Positions 27,292 to 35,638 of a stretch of DNA of 41,391 nt are shown here, one piece after another. Position 1 is the stretch's first letter, and each line of letters starts with the position of its first letter. The DNA comes from Planctomycetales bacterium 4572_13 (GTDB lineage Bacteria > Planctomycetota > Phycisphaerae > Sedimentisphaerales > Anaerohalosphaeraceae): NCBI GenBank assembly GCA_002084585.1, contig NBLM01000002.1, positions 1-41,391 on the forward strand. The letters run 5' to 3'. A program made the translations under genes and the position numbers. Under the pieces are notes generated by a model that saw only the letters and a program-made list of their open reading frames with translations, was not told the DNA's origin and made no database searches.

Positions 27292-27840
27292 ATGCTTAGT
27301 GGAAAAAAATTAACTCAGGTTTGTAAAGAACGGAAGATCAGCGATGGTCAGTTGGCTGAGCATCTTGCTCACGGCGGCATGAGTACCGAAGACGCTTTGG
27401 GTGTCGTTCGTAACTGGAAAAAGGAACTTTATATTCCGGCTCCGGGCAAAGAAGATGTTGAGCGGCTTGTGTCGGCTTTGGGTGTTGAGACGGGTGCGAT
27501 TTCAGAATGGCGTGTGAGTTATCGTTATGCTCCGATGTCGGCCAGCAAGGCGCGTCTGGTAACGCAGATGATTGCCGGCCGGGATGTGCAGGACGCATTG
27601 GACTTGCTGACATTTACGCATAAACGAGCGGCGCCGCATATCAAGAAGCTTTTGCAAAGCGCCGTGGCGAATGCGGACGAGCAGGAAGCAGATGTCGAAA
27701 ATTTATATGTTGTTGAGGCGCGTGTTGATCAGGCGGGGCGTCGAATTGGAACGAAGGCGTGGTTTCCCAAGGACCGAGGACGCGCTCATCCGATTCGCAA
27801 AGAAGCCAGTCATATTCATGTAACGGTATCGGAAGGTTAA
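27292..27840 (+). CDS. rplV: 50S ribosomal protein L22 with HTH-like N-terminal extension
   Basis: The L22 core starts near residue 71 (EWRVSYRYAPMSASKARLVT) and is complete, with KRAAPHIKKLLQSAVANA and the C-terminal hairpin strand ending in RKEASHIHVTVSEG. The core binds several 23S domains and its hairpin lines the exit tunnel. The first 70 or so residues are extra: L22 is normally about 110 residues, here 182. The extension has helix-turn-helix character like XRE-type domains: KLTQVCKERKISDGQLAEHL, then RNWKK, then KEDVERLVSALGVETGAI. The ATG with AAAGG upstream supports the long form. The fold call is inference by eye. Confidence 0.93.
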   Translation: MLSGKKLTQVCKERKISDGQLAEHLAHGGMSTEDALGVVRNWKKELYIPAPGKEDVERLVSALGVETGAISEWRVSYRYAPMSASKARLVTQMIAGRDVQDALDLLTFTHKRAAPHIKKLLQSAVANADEQEADVENLYVVEARVDQAGRRIGTKAWFPKDRGRAHPIRKEASHIHVTVSEG

Positions 27841-27859
27841 TCGAAAGACAGGGATCTTT

Positions 27860-28663
27860 ATGGGTCAGAAGACATCTCCAATTGGTTTTAGAACAGGAAT
27901 AAGGCTTGGATGGCAGAGCAGTTGGTTCGCTCCCAAGGCCAACTATGGTGATTTCCTGATTGAAGATTATAAGATTCGTGAGTTTGTTGATGCGAAATTC
28001 AATCGACAGCCCCCTTTCGTTGGGATTGCCAAGGTTGAAATCGCCCGGACACGCAATGAGGTTAAGGTAACGCTGCACACGGCTCGGCCGGGTATGGTCA
28101 TTGGACCGCGCGGTGCCGAAGTGGACAAACTTTGCGAAGAGATTGAAGCATTGATTGATCGAAAGATCAGTGTTAATGTGATTGAAATTAAAGAACCGGC
28201 TCTGGCCGCAAAACTGGTCGCTGAAAATATTGCCGGACAGTTGAAAAAACGCTCCAGCCATCGTCGCGCAATGAAGATGGCGTGTGAAAATACAATGAAT
28301 GCCGGTGCTCTCGGCGTGAAGATAATTGCCGCCGGCCGTTTGAATGGTGCCGAAATTGCCCGCAGCGAAGTACAGAAACAAGGCAGTATTCCGTTGCATA
28401 CATTGGACGCAAATGTTGATTATGGAACCTCAACGGCCCGTACGACCTATGGCGCCATTGGTATTAAGGTATGGATCTATAAAGGCAAGTTCGGCGAAGA
28501 AATTACTCCGATTATCCAGAGGCGTCCACGGCGCGGTGGTCCTAAGGGCGGTCGCGGTGGCAGTGGCGGCGGACACCCTCGTTCTGTTGGTCGGGGTGGC
28601 GCTAAACCGGCCGGTGGTGCTGTGAAAAGTGCTGAGCCGGCAGCAGAGAAAAAAGAATCATAG
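27860..28663 (+). CDS. rpsC: 30S ribosomal protein S3
   Basis: S3 guards the mRNA entry channel. The 267-residue product has the N-terminal start MGQKTSPIGFRTGI, the KH domain with GMVIGPRGAEVDKL (about residues 75-88) and the C-domain segment YGTSTARTTYGAIGIKVWIY. After residue 220 comes a low-complexity Gly/Arg/Ala tail of about 45 residues, beyond the E. coli length of 233, which may bind RNA loosely. AGGGAT precedes the ATG. It is 19 bases after rplV. Confidence 0.97.
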   Translation: MGQKTSPIGFRTGIRLGWQSSWFAPKANYGDFLIEDYKIREFVDAKFNRQPPFVGIAKVEIARTRNEVKVTLHTARPGMVIGPRGAEVDKLCEEIEALIDRKISVNVIEIKEPALAAKLVAENIAGQLKKRSSHRRAMKMACENTMNAGALGVKIIAAGRLNGAEIARSEVQKQGSIPLHTLDANVDYGTSTARTTYGAIGIKVWIYKGKFGEEITPIIQRRPRRGGPKGGRGGSGGGHPRSVGRGGAKPAGGAVKSAEPAAEKKES

Positions 28664-28685
28664 ACAAACATAAGGATCGACGACC

Positions 28686-29108
28686 ATGGCGTTAATGCCA
28701 AAAAGAGTGAAATATCGTAAGCATATGCGAGGCAAGAATAAAGGGAACGCCTCGCAGAGAAACTTTGTTGCTTTTGGTGAGTTTGGTTTGCAGGCACTGG
28801 AACCGCATTGGATTACGGGCCGACAGATTGAAGCCGGTCGTGTAGCCGCAACCCACTTTTTGAAGCGTGAAGGTAAAGTGCATATTCGGATTTTCCCGGA
28901 TCATTCTTACACCTCCAAGCCCCTTGAAGTGCGAATGGGTAAAGGAAAGGCCGAAGTGGCCGGTTGGGTTGCTGTCGTTAAGCCCGGGACGGTGCTTTAT
29001 GAAATTGGCGGCGTTGAGGAAGAAGTGGCAAAAGAAGCGCTGTTGCGTGTCGCGCATAAAATGCCCGTGAAATGCAGATTTGTAACCCGCAGACATTCGT
29101 TAGGATAA
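28686..29108 (+). CDS. rplP: 50S ribosomal protein L16
   Basis: L16 helps place the A-site tRNA on the large subunit. The 140-residue product has [36 protein letters not shown] and the C-terminal RRHSLG-type end typical of the family. The E. coli R81-equivalent region reads [25 protein letters not shown] before the ATG is the ribosome-binding site. It stands in the usual place between rpsC and rpmC. Confidence 0.97.
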   Translation: MALMPKRVKYRKHMRGKNKGNASQRNFVAFGEFGLQALEPHWITGRQIEAGRVAATHFLKREGKVHIRIFPDHSYTSKPLEVRMGKGKAEVAGWVAVVKPGTVLYEIGGVEEEVAKEALLRVAHKMPVKCRFVTRRHSLG

Positions 29109-29114
29109 GAAGTC

Positions 29115-29312
29115 ATGAAATCTTCTGAAATCAGAGATATGAGGCCGGATGAACGGCAGGAAAAACTCGGAGACATGAAAAAGCACTTATTCGATCTTCG
29201 CAGTCAGGCCGTAACAGAAAATCTGGAAAACCTTCATGCGATTCGAAATGTTCGACGCGACATCGCGCGGATTAAAACCATTATCAGGCAAGATCAGGTA
29301 AAGGGCCAGTAA
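29115..29312 (+). CDS. rpmC: 50S ribosomal protein L29
   Basis: L29 is a small two-helix protein at the tunnel exit beside L23. The 65-residue product has the pattern [18 protein letters not shown], then [15 protein letters not shown] and [17 protein letters not shown], which is the conserved L29 signature. AGGAT, overlapping the end of rplP, is the ribosome-binding site; the genes are six bases apart. Confidence 0.96.
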   Translation: MKSSEIRDMRPDERQEKLGDMKKHLFDLRSQAVTENLENLHAIRNVRRDIARIKTIIRQDQVKGQ

Positions 29313-29316
29313 AGGC

Positions 29317-29580
29317 ATGGAAACACAAAAAATAAAGAAAAGTAAAGATGCTGTTGTGGTTAGCAAGAGCGGCGACAAGAGCGTTGTCTGCCAGATTGAC
29401 TATAAAATTAAGCACCCGAAATATGGGAAATATATTCGCCGCCGCACGAAGCTGGGTGTTCATGATCCTCAGAATCAGGCCGCTATCGGCGATCGAGTGG
29501 AAATAACCGAATGTAGACCAATCAGTAAGACGAAAAACTGGCGGTTGGTGAAAGTATTGAAAAAAGCAGTTACTGAATAA
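29317..29580 (+). CDS. rpsQ: 30S ribosomal protein S17
   Basis: S17 is an OB-fold protein that binds 16S rRNA early in assembly. The 87-residue product shows [20 protein letters not shown], then [19 protein letters not shown] and [20 protein letters not shown], the family signature. The start ATG is four bases after the rpmC stop, so translational coupling is likely. Confidence 0.97.
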   Translation: METQKIKKSKDAVVVSKSGDKSVVCQIDYKIKHPKYGKYIRRRTKLGVHDPQNQAAIGDRVEITECRPISKTKNWRLVKVLKKAVTE

Positions 29581-29591
29581 AGGGCGAACCA

Positions 29592-29981
29592 TTGATTCAA
29601 CAAGAAACCATGTTGGAAATTGCTGACAACAGCGGCGTTAAAACAGCACAATGTATTAAGGTGCTGGGAAAATGCGCATCCCGAAAAGGGAAATATACGC
29701 GGCCGACCGCAGGTGTTGGAGATGTTGTCTGTGTTGCGATCAAGAAGAATCTTCCGAATTGTCAGTTGGACGACAAAAAGGTGCATCGTTGTGTGATCGT
29801 TCGGACGAAGTATCCGATTCGTCGTCCGGACGGCAGCTATGTTCGGTTTGACAGTAATGCGGCGGTGATGATCGATGAGGACAAAAATCCGGTTGGGACA
29901 CGCATCTTTGGTGCTGTAGCGCGTGAGTTGCGTGAGAAGAATTTTATGAAGATAGTCTCTTTGGCCAGCGAAGTGGTGTAA
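29592..29981 (+). CDS. rplN: 50S ribosomal protein L14
   Basis: L14 forms an intersubunit bridge and binds the silencing factor RsfS. The start codon is TTG, giving (M)[14 protein letters not shown], the exact family start; the next ATG (29610) would delete six conserved residues, so TTG is preferred. The 129-residue product has the motifs [16 protein letters not shown] and [20 protein letters not shown]. It is a few residues longer than the usual 122. Confidence 0.96.
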   Translation: MIQQETMLEIADNSGVKTAQCIKVLGKCASRKGKYTRPTAGVGDVVCVAIKKNLPNCQLDDKKVHRCVIVRTKYPIRRPDGSYVRFDSNAAVMIDEDKNPVGTRIFGAVARELREKNFMKIVSLASEVV

Positions 29982-30013
29982 ACGCTGTCAGAAATAGCGG
30001 AAAGAAGAACGAA

Positions 30014-30352
30014 ATGGCAAGACATGTAAAAAAAGGTGATACGGTGGAAATTAAGGCCGGTGTAAATAAAGGTGCCACTGGTAAAGTGATGCAGGTTATT
30101 CCGGCTCGGGATCGTGTTCTGGTTGAGGGTGTTAATCTGGCTTTCAAGCATGTGCGCCCTACACAGAAAAACCCACAGGGCGGACGCATTCGGATAGAAC
30201 GACCGATTCATATGAGCAATGTTCAACCGGTTAACCCGAAAAGCTCTACCGGAAGTCGTGTTCGTTTTGAAACGGATGCAAAAGGGAATAAGAAACGCGT
30301 TGCTACCGACGGCACCGAAATTGGTGTGGTTACGAAGGCAGCAAAGAAATAG
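30014..30352 (+). CDS. rplX: 50S ribosomal protein L24
   Basis: L24 is an early assembly protein with a KOW motif. The 112-residue product starts MARHVKKGDTVEIKAGVNKG, has the rRNA-contact part HVRPTQKNPQGGRIRIE and the C-terminal RVRFETDAKGNKKRVATDG. Length is normal. GGAAAGAAG lies before the ATG. The L14-L24-L5 order is the usual spc arrangement. Confidence 0.97.
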   Translation: MARHVKKGDTVEIKAGVNKGATGKVMQVIPARDRVLVEGVNLAFKHVRPTQKNPQGGRIRIERPIHMSNVQPVNPKSSTGSRVRFETDAKGNKKRVATDGTEIGVVTKAAKK

Positions 30353-30381
30353 AGATTTGAGTCGAAAGATAAAGGTTAGAA

Positions 30382-30933
30382 ATGACTCGCTTAAAAGATT
30401 TATATAAAAGTAAGGTTGCTTCGGAACTTCAGAAGAAGTTTGCTTATGGCAGTCCGATGGCGACGCCGAAGCTGAAAAAGATTGTCGTTTCGATGGGTGT
30501 TGGTAAGGCCGTTCAGGACAAAAAGTACATGGACAATGCCTTCAAAGACATTATGGTCATCACCGGTCAGAAGCCACTGGTCTGTCTGGCTAAAAGAAGC
30601 GTATCAAACTTTAAGGTTCGCCAGGGCGACAAGACCGGCTTGAAAGTGACACTTCGCAAAGAGCGGATGTATGAGTTTTTGGATCGGCTGATAAATCTGG
30701 CCATTCCGCGAGTGAAGGACTTTCGTGGGCTGAACCCAAAGGGATTCGACGGTCGCGGTAACTACTCGATGGGTATGGATGAGCAAAGTGCCTTTCCGGA
30801 AATTGATTCGGCCCGGATTGAAACCCAGCAGGGAATGAATATTACATTTGTAACGACGGCGGATACCGATAATGAGGCATACGAAATGCTGAAATTGTTC
30901 GGGATGCCTTTTAAGACGACGGAACAGGACTAA
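30382..30933 (+). CDS. rplE: 50S ribosomal protein L5
   Basis: L5 binds 5S rRNA and forms the central protuberance. The 183-residue protein includes KKIVVSMGVGKAVQD, ITGQKPLVCLAKRSVSNFKV, GLKVTLRKERMYEFLDRLIN, and RGLNPKGFDGRGNYSMGMDE, all family hallmarks. AAAGG precedes the ATG. It lies between rplX and rpsN. Confidence 0.98.
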   Translation: MTRLKDLYKSKVASELQKKFAYGSPMATPKLKKIVVSMGVGKAVQDKKYMDNAFKDIMVITGQKPLVCLAKRSVSNFKVRQGDKTGLKVTLRKERMYEFLDRLINLAIPRVKDFRGLNPKGFDGRGNYSMGMDEQSAFPEIDSARIETQQGMNITFVTTADTDNEAYEMLKLFGMPFKTTEQD

Positions 30934-30949
30934 TTTTTGGAGTTGGTGA

Positions 30950-31135
30950 ATGTCAACAACGGCACTTGAAAATAAAGCCCGTAAGAAACCGAAATACAAA
31001 AGTCGCGGCTATACGCGATGTCAGATTTGTGGGCGCGCCCGTGCGGTCTATCGCAAATTTAAGATATGTCGGATTTGTTTCCGAACAATGGCCAACGAAG
31101 GCAAGATACCGGGTGTCAAGAAAGCAAGTTGGTAA
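30950..31135 (+). CDS. rpsN: 30S ribosomal protein S14 (zinc-binding type)
   Basis: S14 joins the small-subunit head late in assembly. The 61-residue product is the short zinc-type (Z) form, with four Cys in [20 protein letters not shown], and the end [16 protein letters not shown] precedes the ATG at good spacing. Sequence length fits the 61-residue zinc form, unlike the 101-residue Cys-free form of E. coli. Confidence 0.98.
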   Translation: MSTTALENKARKKPKYKSRGYTRCQICGRARAVYRKFKICRICFRTMANEGKIPGVKKASW

Positions 31136-31182
31136 TCAATAAATCGAATCGTTTGAATGTGGATATAAATCGGAGCAGTTGA

Positions 31183-31581
31183 ATGAGTTTAAGTGATCCC
31201 ATCGCGGATATGCTGACAAGGATACGAAACGCCTCGCGTGTCGGAAGAGAAAGCGTGAGCGTCAGGGCAAGTAAAGTTTGTCAGGGTGTGGCCCAAGTAC
31301 TCAAAGACGAGGGGTATATCGTTGATTATGACCGTATCGACGACGGCAAACAGGGCTTGCTCCGCGTTGCTTTGAAGTACACCTCGGAGGGTGAACCAGT
31401 TATCGGTACGATTAGCCGCGTCAGTAAACCGGGATGCCGTGTTTATAACGGAAAAGACGGTTTGCCTCGGGTGATGGGCGGCTTGGGTGTCGCGATCGTT
31501 TCGACCAGTAAAGGCGTAATGAGTGATAGAAAATGTCGGCAGGAGAATGTCGGCGGAGAACTGATTTGTACGGTGAGCTAA
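31183..31581 (+). CDS. rpsH: 30S ribosomal protein S8
   Basis: S8 binds the central domain of 16S rRNA and in E. coli represses the spc operon. The 132-residue product starts [20 protein letters not shown], and its C-terminal signature reads [24 protein letters not shown] precedes the ATG. The stop is followed after one base by the rplF ATG, so the two are probably translationally coupled. Confidence 0.97.
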   Translation: MSLSDPIADMLTRIRNASRVGRESVSVRASKVCQGVAQVLKDEGYIVDYDRIDDGKQGLLRVALKYTSEGEPVIGTISRVSKPGCRVYNGKDGLPRVMGGLGVAIVSTSKGVMSDRKCRQENVGGELICTVS

Positions 31582-31582
31582 T

Positions 31583-32149
31583 ATGAGTCGTATCGGAAAA
31601 AAAGCAATTGTGGTACCAAGTGGCGTAAAAGTGGAGCTAAAAGGTCGTTCTTTTAAGATTGCCGGCCCCAAGGGAACACTTGAACTGGACACGCATCCTG
31701 AAATCGATGTGAAAGTTGAGGACAATAATATCCTCGTTTCGAATTCTGATGAAGGAAGTCGCAGAAAGAGGGCGTTGCACGGTACAGCACGGGCTTTGCT
31801 GAACAATATGATAGTCGGTGTCAGCAAGGGCTTTGAGAAGCCGATGCAGATTTTTGGAACCGGTTATAATATCAAAGAGCAGGGCGGTAAGGTTGTGCTG
31901 AATGTTGGCTATTGTCACCCGGTGGAGCTGAAAGTTCCCAAGAGTGTCAAGGTTGACATCAAGACGCCCGCGACTCGTGGTAACGATGTGCCGGCGGTCT
32001 TTACGCTTTCGGGGCCGAATAAGCAGGAATTGGGACAGTTTGCCGCAGAGATTCGCAAAGTGCGTCCGCCGGAACCGTATCAGGGTAAAGGCATTCGGTA
32101 CACCGACGAGTATGTCATTCGTAAGGTGGGCAAGGCCTTGGGTGCTTGA
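31583..32149 (+). CDS. rplF: 50S ribosomal protein L6
   Basis: L6 lies near the sarcin-ricin loop. The 188-residue product begins MSRIGKKAIVVPSGVKVELK and has the central GVSKGFEKPMQIFGTGYNI and the C-terminal PEPYQGKGIRYTDEYVIRK, the conserved rRNA-binding signature. Length is slightly above 177 residues of E. coli. It directly follows rpsH. Confidence 0.97.
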   Translation: MSRIGKKAIVVPSGVKVELKGRSFKIAGPKGTLELDTHPEIDVKVEDNNILVSNSDEGSRRKRALHGTARALLNNMIVGVSKGFEKPMQIFGTGYNIKEQGGKVVLNVGYCHPVELKVPKSVKVDIKTPATRGNDVPAVFTLSGPNKQELGQFAAEIRKVRPPEPYQGKGIRYTDEYVIRKVGKALGA

Positions 32150-32223
32150 TTAAGAGGATTGAATCGCTTGGTTTCGGCAGCAATGCCGCATAGCTTTTAA
32201 TTGTATATAAGGATTTTGTAACG

Positions 32224-32589
32224 ATGCAAAAAGAAAAGATTATGAAGGCCCGTCAGCGACGCAATTGGCGTTCTCGACGCAAGATATTCGGAACCCCGGA
32301 TCGCCCACGATTGGTTGTCTTCCGTTCCGGTCGGCATATGTACGCTCAGGTCATCGACGACCTGGCGGGTGTTACACTGGCTTCGTCAAGTACACGGGCG
32401 AAAGTATTGCGTGACGATATTGCTTATGGTGGCAACAAAGATGCCGCGAAAAGTGTTGGAACAGCCATTGCCAAGCAGGCGATGGATGTTGGGATCAAAG
32501 CGGTCTGTTTCGACCGTAATGGTTACAGGTATCACGGCCGGATAAAATCGTTGGCCGATGCGGCACGCCAGGCCGGACTGGCATTCTAA
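32224..32589 (+). CDS. rplR: 50S ribosomal protein L18
   Basis: L18 binds 5S rRNA with L5. The 121-residue product has the basic N-terminus with RRNWRSRRKIFGTPDRPRLV, then FRSGRHMYAQVIDDLAGVTL and a C-terminal DRNGYRYHGRIKSLADAARQ. AAGGAT precedes the ATG at 32224. A 74-base spacer separates it from rplF. Confidence 0.97.
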   Translation: MQKEKIMKARQRRNWRSRRKIFGTPDRPRLVVFRSGRHMYAQVIDDLAGVTLASSSTRAKVLRDDIAYGGNKDAAKSVGTAIAKQAMDVGIKAVCFDRNGYRYHGRIKSLADAARQAGLAF

Positions 32590-32628
32590 ACGGAAACGAA
32601 TCGAAAACGATAGAATCGGAGATAGAAG

Positions 32629-33144
32629 TTGGCTGAAGAAATCAGAACAGACATTCAAACGGAACAACCGCTGGAAGATACGGTCGTTAAGGTTTTCCGT
32701 AATGCCAAGGTGGTCAAAGGGGGTCGCCGTTTCAGCTTTTCCGCATTGGTGGTCGTCGGAGATCGAAATGGGACGGTTGGCTTTGGTTATGGGAAGGCGA
32801 ATGAAGTGCCTCCGGCTGTTGAAAAAGCGGTTAAGGATGCCAAGAAGAATCTGCATCAGATTCCGCTTGTGGACGGTACGCTTCCGCATCCGATTATCGG
32901 AAAGTGTCGTGCGACACAGGTTACCCTGTTGCCGGCCAGTCCGGGTACGGGTGTGATCGCCGGTTCGACCACTCGCTCGATTCTGGAGTACGCGGGTGTT
33001 CGCAATGTACTGACCAAAGTGAACGGAAGTCGTGCCGCAAAGAATGTGGTCAAAGCGGTCATGGACGGCTTAATGAAACTTCGTGATAAAGAAACCGTCG
33101 AAGCTCTGCGTGGAGTAGAGATCGAAGTTGAAAAAAGGTGGTGA
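32629..33144 (+). CDS. rpsE: 30S ribosomal protein S5
   Basis: S5 contributes to mRNA unwinding and decoding accuracy. The start is TTG at 32629, preceded by GGAG at seven bases; no ATG lies near the N-terminus. The 171-residue product holds the double-stranded RNA-binding domain with VVKGGRRFSFSALVVVGDRN and the C-domain with PASPGTGVIAGSTTRSILEY. Its 3' end overlaps the ribosome-binding site of rplO. Confidence 0.96.
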   Translation: MAEEIRTDIQTEQPLEDTVVKVFRNAKVVKGGRRFSFSALVVVGDRNGTVGFGYGKANEVPPAVEKAVKDAKKNLHQIPLVDGTLPHPIIGKCRATQVTLLPASPGTGVIAGSTTRSILEYAGVRNVLTKVNGSRAAKNVVKAVMDGLMKLRDKETVEALRGVEIEVEKRW

Positions 33145-33151
33145 TAGCGAT

Positions 33152-33601
33152 ATGTTAAGCAATGAAATTACAGCAATTGTCGGAGCTGATCCGAAACGAA
33201 ATCGTGTCGGGCGCGGCAGGGGATCGGGTCACGGAAAAACCTGCGGCCGGGGTCATAAGGGCTATGGCAGCCGTGCGGGGTCGTCCACGCATCTGGCTTA
33301 TGAAGGCGGACAGATGCCGCTATTTCGGAGATTGCCTAAACGCGGATTTAATAATGCTCAATTTGCGATGCGTTATGAAGTCGTCAATGTATCTCAACTG
33401 GATCGTCTTTTTACGGATGGGACAGAGGTGGGTCTCGATGAACTCATCGGTGCTGGTTTGGTTGATTCGGCCAGTAGCAAAGTTAAGATCCTCGGTGATG
33501 GGGAACTGACAAAAAAGCTGGATGTATCTGCTCATAAGTTCAGTAAAAGCGCTCAGGAAAAAATTTCCAGTTGCGGCGGTTCAGCAAAGGTTGTCGCTTA
33601 A
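33152..33601 (+). CDS. rplO: 50S ribosomal protein L15
   Basis: L15 is a late assembly protein with an extended basic N-terminus. The product of 149 residues starts MLSNEITAIVGADPKRNRVG and has GRGRGSGHGKTCGRGHKGYG plus GGQMPLFRRLPKRGF, the family signature. AAGGTGGTGA, which overlaps the rpsE stop, sets the ATG at 33152. No rpmD (L30) lies between rpsE and rplO, whereas many bacteria have it there. Confidence 0.97.
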   Translation: MLSNEITAIVGADPKRNRVGRGRGSGHGKTCGRGHKGYGSRAGSSTHLAYEGGQMPLFRRLPKRGFNNAQFAMRYEVVNVSQLDRLFTDGTEVGLDELIGAGLVDSASSKVKILGDGELTKKLDVSAHKFSKSAQEKISSCGGSAKVVA

Positions 33602-33625
33602 GGCATAACTTAAGGAAGAGAAAAC

Positions 33626-34987
33626 ATGCTTGGGACATTTGCAAACATATTTAAGGTGCCGGATCTTAGGAACAAGATTCTGTTTACGGTTGCGCTGTTG
33701 TGTATCTACCGGATAGGATTTCATATTCCGGTTCCTGGGTATAACGCCGAGCAGATACAGAAGGTTTCTGGCCAGCGAGATACGGATTCACCGCTGGGTC
33801 GGGCCGCGGATTATATGCAGATGTTTACCGGCGGTACGCTTCAGCAGTCCAGTGTGTTCGGGCTGGGGATTATGCCGTATATCTCGGCATCTATTATTCT
33901 GATGTTGTTGGGAGAAGTTCTTCCGGCTCTAAAGAAATTGCGGCAGGAAGGACAAACCGGTCATAAGAAGATACAGGAGTACACTCGCTATCTGACGGTG
34001 CCGTTATGTTTGGTCCAGTCGTTGATGTACACGAAGATGTTTGCCGGCGGCGAAGGATATGTCTATCCGGGTATGCAGGTTCATGCGATTATTATGGGTG
34101 TTGTCGGCATGACCGCCGGAACGCTCTTTTTGATGTGGCTGGGTGAACAGATTGATGAATATGGTATGGGCAACGGTATCAGCTTGATTATTATGGCCGG
34201 TATCCTGTCGCGAATGCCGTGGGCGATTATGCAGGTTTGGCAAAATACGGAGCTTAAAGTGGGTGTTGAAGCGGGCAAATTTGGTCCGGGGACAATCGTC
34301 TTTCTTATCGCCGCATTCATTTTTGTCATTGCCGGAGCTATTTTGATTACACAGGGCCAGCGCCGGATTCCGATCCAGCAGGCCAAACAGATGCGAGGCC
34401 GGCGGATGTACGGTGGCGCACGACATTACCTGCCACTGCGTGTTAATCATGGCGGTGTGATGCCGATTATCTTTGCCTCCAGCTTAATGATGTTTCCGCC
34501 GATCGTTTTACAGCAATTGGAGAGAATCCCGTCATTGGTCAATTCGAGCGTATTGGCTCTTCTGTCAGAGGCCTTTAGACCGACGGCATTTACTTACAGT
34601 GTTGTTTTTGTTGTGATGATCTTTTTGTTCGCATATTTCTGGACGACCGTTCAGTTCCAGCCAAAAGATATGGCCAAGAACCTGCGGGACCGGGGCAGTT
34701 TTATCCCGGGTTTGCGTCCCGGCCATCGTACGGCGGAATACTTAGAAACCGTAATGGTTCGTATCACTTTCTTCGGTGCATCGTTCCTTGCGATTATTGC
34801 CGTGGTTCCAAGTTTGATTACACAGTTGCTGGGTGTACCGTTTGCGGTTGCGTCGTTTCTGGGGGGGACGGGTTTGCTGATCGTGGTGAGTGTTTCGCTT
34901 GATCTGGTTCAGCGGATCGAGGCGAACCTGATTATGCGTAACTACGAAGGTTTTGGTGATTCAAAAGTGAAAGGGGCATTTAGATGA
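33626..34987 (+). CDS. secY: Preprotein translocase subunit SecY
   Basis: SecY is the membrane pore of the Sec translocon, partner of the SecE encoded at 8367. The 453-residue product has about ten transmembrane segments and family motifs FRVG-type RIGFHIPVPGYN, GLGIMPYISASIILMLL, and GNGISLIIMAGIL, with the cytosolic loop RRIPIQQAKQMRGRRMYGG and the segment FYTAVQ-like FAYFWTTVQFQPKDMAKNLR. The last codon overlaps adk by four bases (ATGA), indicating coupling. Confidence 0.98.
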   Translation: MLGTFANIFKVPDLRNKILFTVALLCIYRIGFHIPVPGYNAEQIQKVSGQRDTDSPLGRAADYMQMFTGGTLQQSSVFGLGIMPYISASIILMLLGEVLPALKKLRQEGQTGHKKIQEYTRYLTVPLCLVQSLMYTKMFAGGEGYVYPGMQVHAIIMGVVGMTAGTLFLMWLGEQIDEYGMGNGISLIIMAGILSRMPWAIMQVWQNTELKVGVEAGKFGPGTIVFLIAAFIFVIAGAILITQGQRRIPIQQAKQMRGRRMYGGARHYLPLRVNHGGVMPIIFASSLMMFPPIVLQQLERIPSLVNSSVLALLSEAFRPTAFTYSVVFVVMIFLFAYFWTTVQFQPKDMAKNLRDRGSFIPGLRPGHRTAEYLETVMVRITFFGASFLAIIAVVPSLITQLLGVPFAVASFLGGTGLLIVVSVSLDLVQRIEANLIMRNYEGFGDSKVKGAFR

Positions 34988-35634
34988 AATTGATACTACT
35001 TGGCCCTCCCGGTGCTGGCAAAGGAACCCAGTGCAAGCGCATTATTGACAAGTACGGCGTGGCCCACCTGTCCAGTGGGGATATTTTGCGTGCGGAACGC
35101 AAAGCCAACAGCGAACTGGGTCAAAAGGCACAGAGCTATATGGACAGCGGTGCGTTAGTGCCGGATGATTTGATTATTGATATGATGATCGCCGCAATCA
35201 AAACGACACCGAGTGGTTATGTCTTAGATGGTTTTCCGAGAACGGTTGCTCAGGGCGAGGGCCTTGATGCGGCGTTGGAAAAAGCAGGCGAAAAGATTGA
35301 TGCGATTGTGAATCTTCAGGTTCCCGATGAGCCGATTATGGATCGTATGACGGGCCGCCTGAGTTGTCCGGAGTGTGGTGCGGTTTATCATATTGTAAAC
35401 TTAAAGCCGAAAATCGACGGTCAGTGTGATGCCGGCTGTGGTGCGTTGACTCAACGAAAGGACGATACGCCGGAAGTGGTTTCTCACCGGCTCAAGACCT
35501 ATCATGAGCAGACGGCAGCGGTGGTTGGTTACTATCAGAAAAAAGGCAATACCATTCTTGATATTGATGCCAATCAGGAGATTGATAAGGTTACGGCGAG
35601 TGTTTTGGATAAACTCGACGCCCTGAACGGGTGA
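34984..35634 (+). CDS. adk: Adenylate kinase
   Basis: Adenylate kinase interconverts ATP plus AMP and two ADP. The 216-residue protein has the P-loop GPPGAGKGTQC, the AMP site HLSSGDILRAE, DGFPRTVAQ and the long LID. The LID carries CPEC and, later, CDAGC (residues about 127-155), a zinc-type Cys set with C-x3-C spacing in the second pair instead of the common C-x2-C. It overlaps secY by four bases and precedes map, the usual neighbourhood. Confidence 0.97.
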   Translation: MKLILLGPPGAGKGTQCKRIIDKYGVAHLSSGDILRAERKANSELGQKAQSYMDSGALVPDDLIIDMMIAAIKTTPSGYVLDGFPRTVAQGEGLDAALEKAGEKIDAIVNLQVPDEPIMDRMTGRLSCPECGAVYHIVNLKPKIDGQCDAGCGALTQRKDDTPEVVSHRLKTYHEQTAAVVGYYQKKGNTILDIDANQEIDKVTASVLDKLDALNG

Positions 35635-35638
35635 GACG

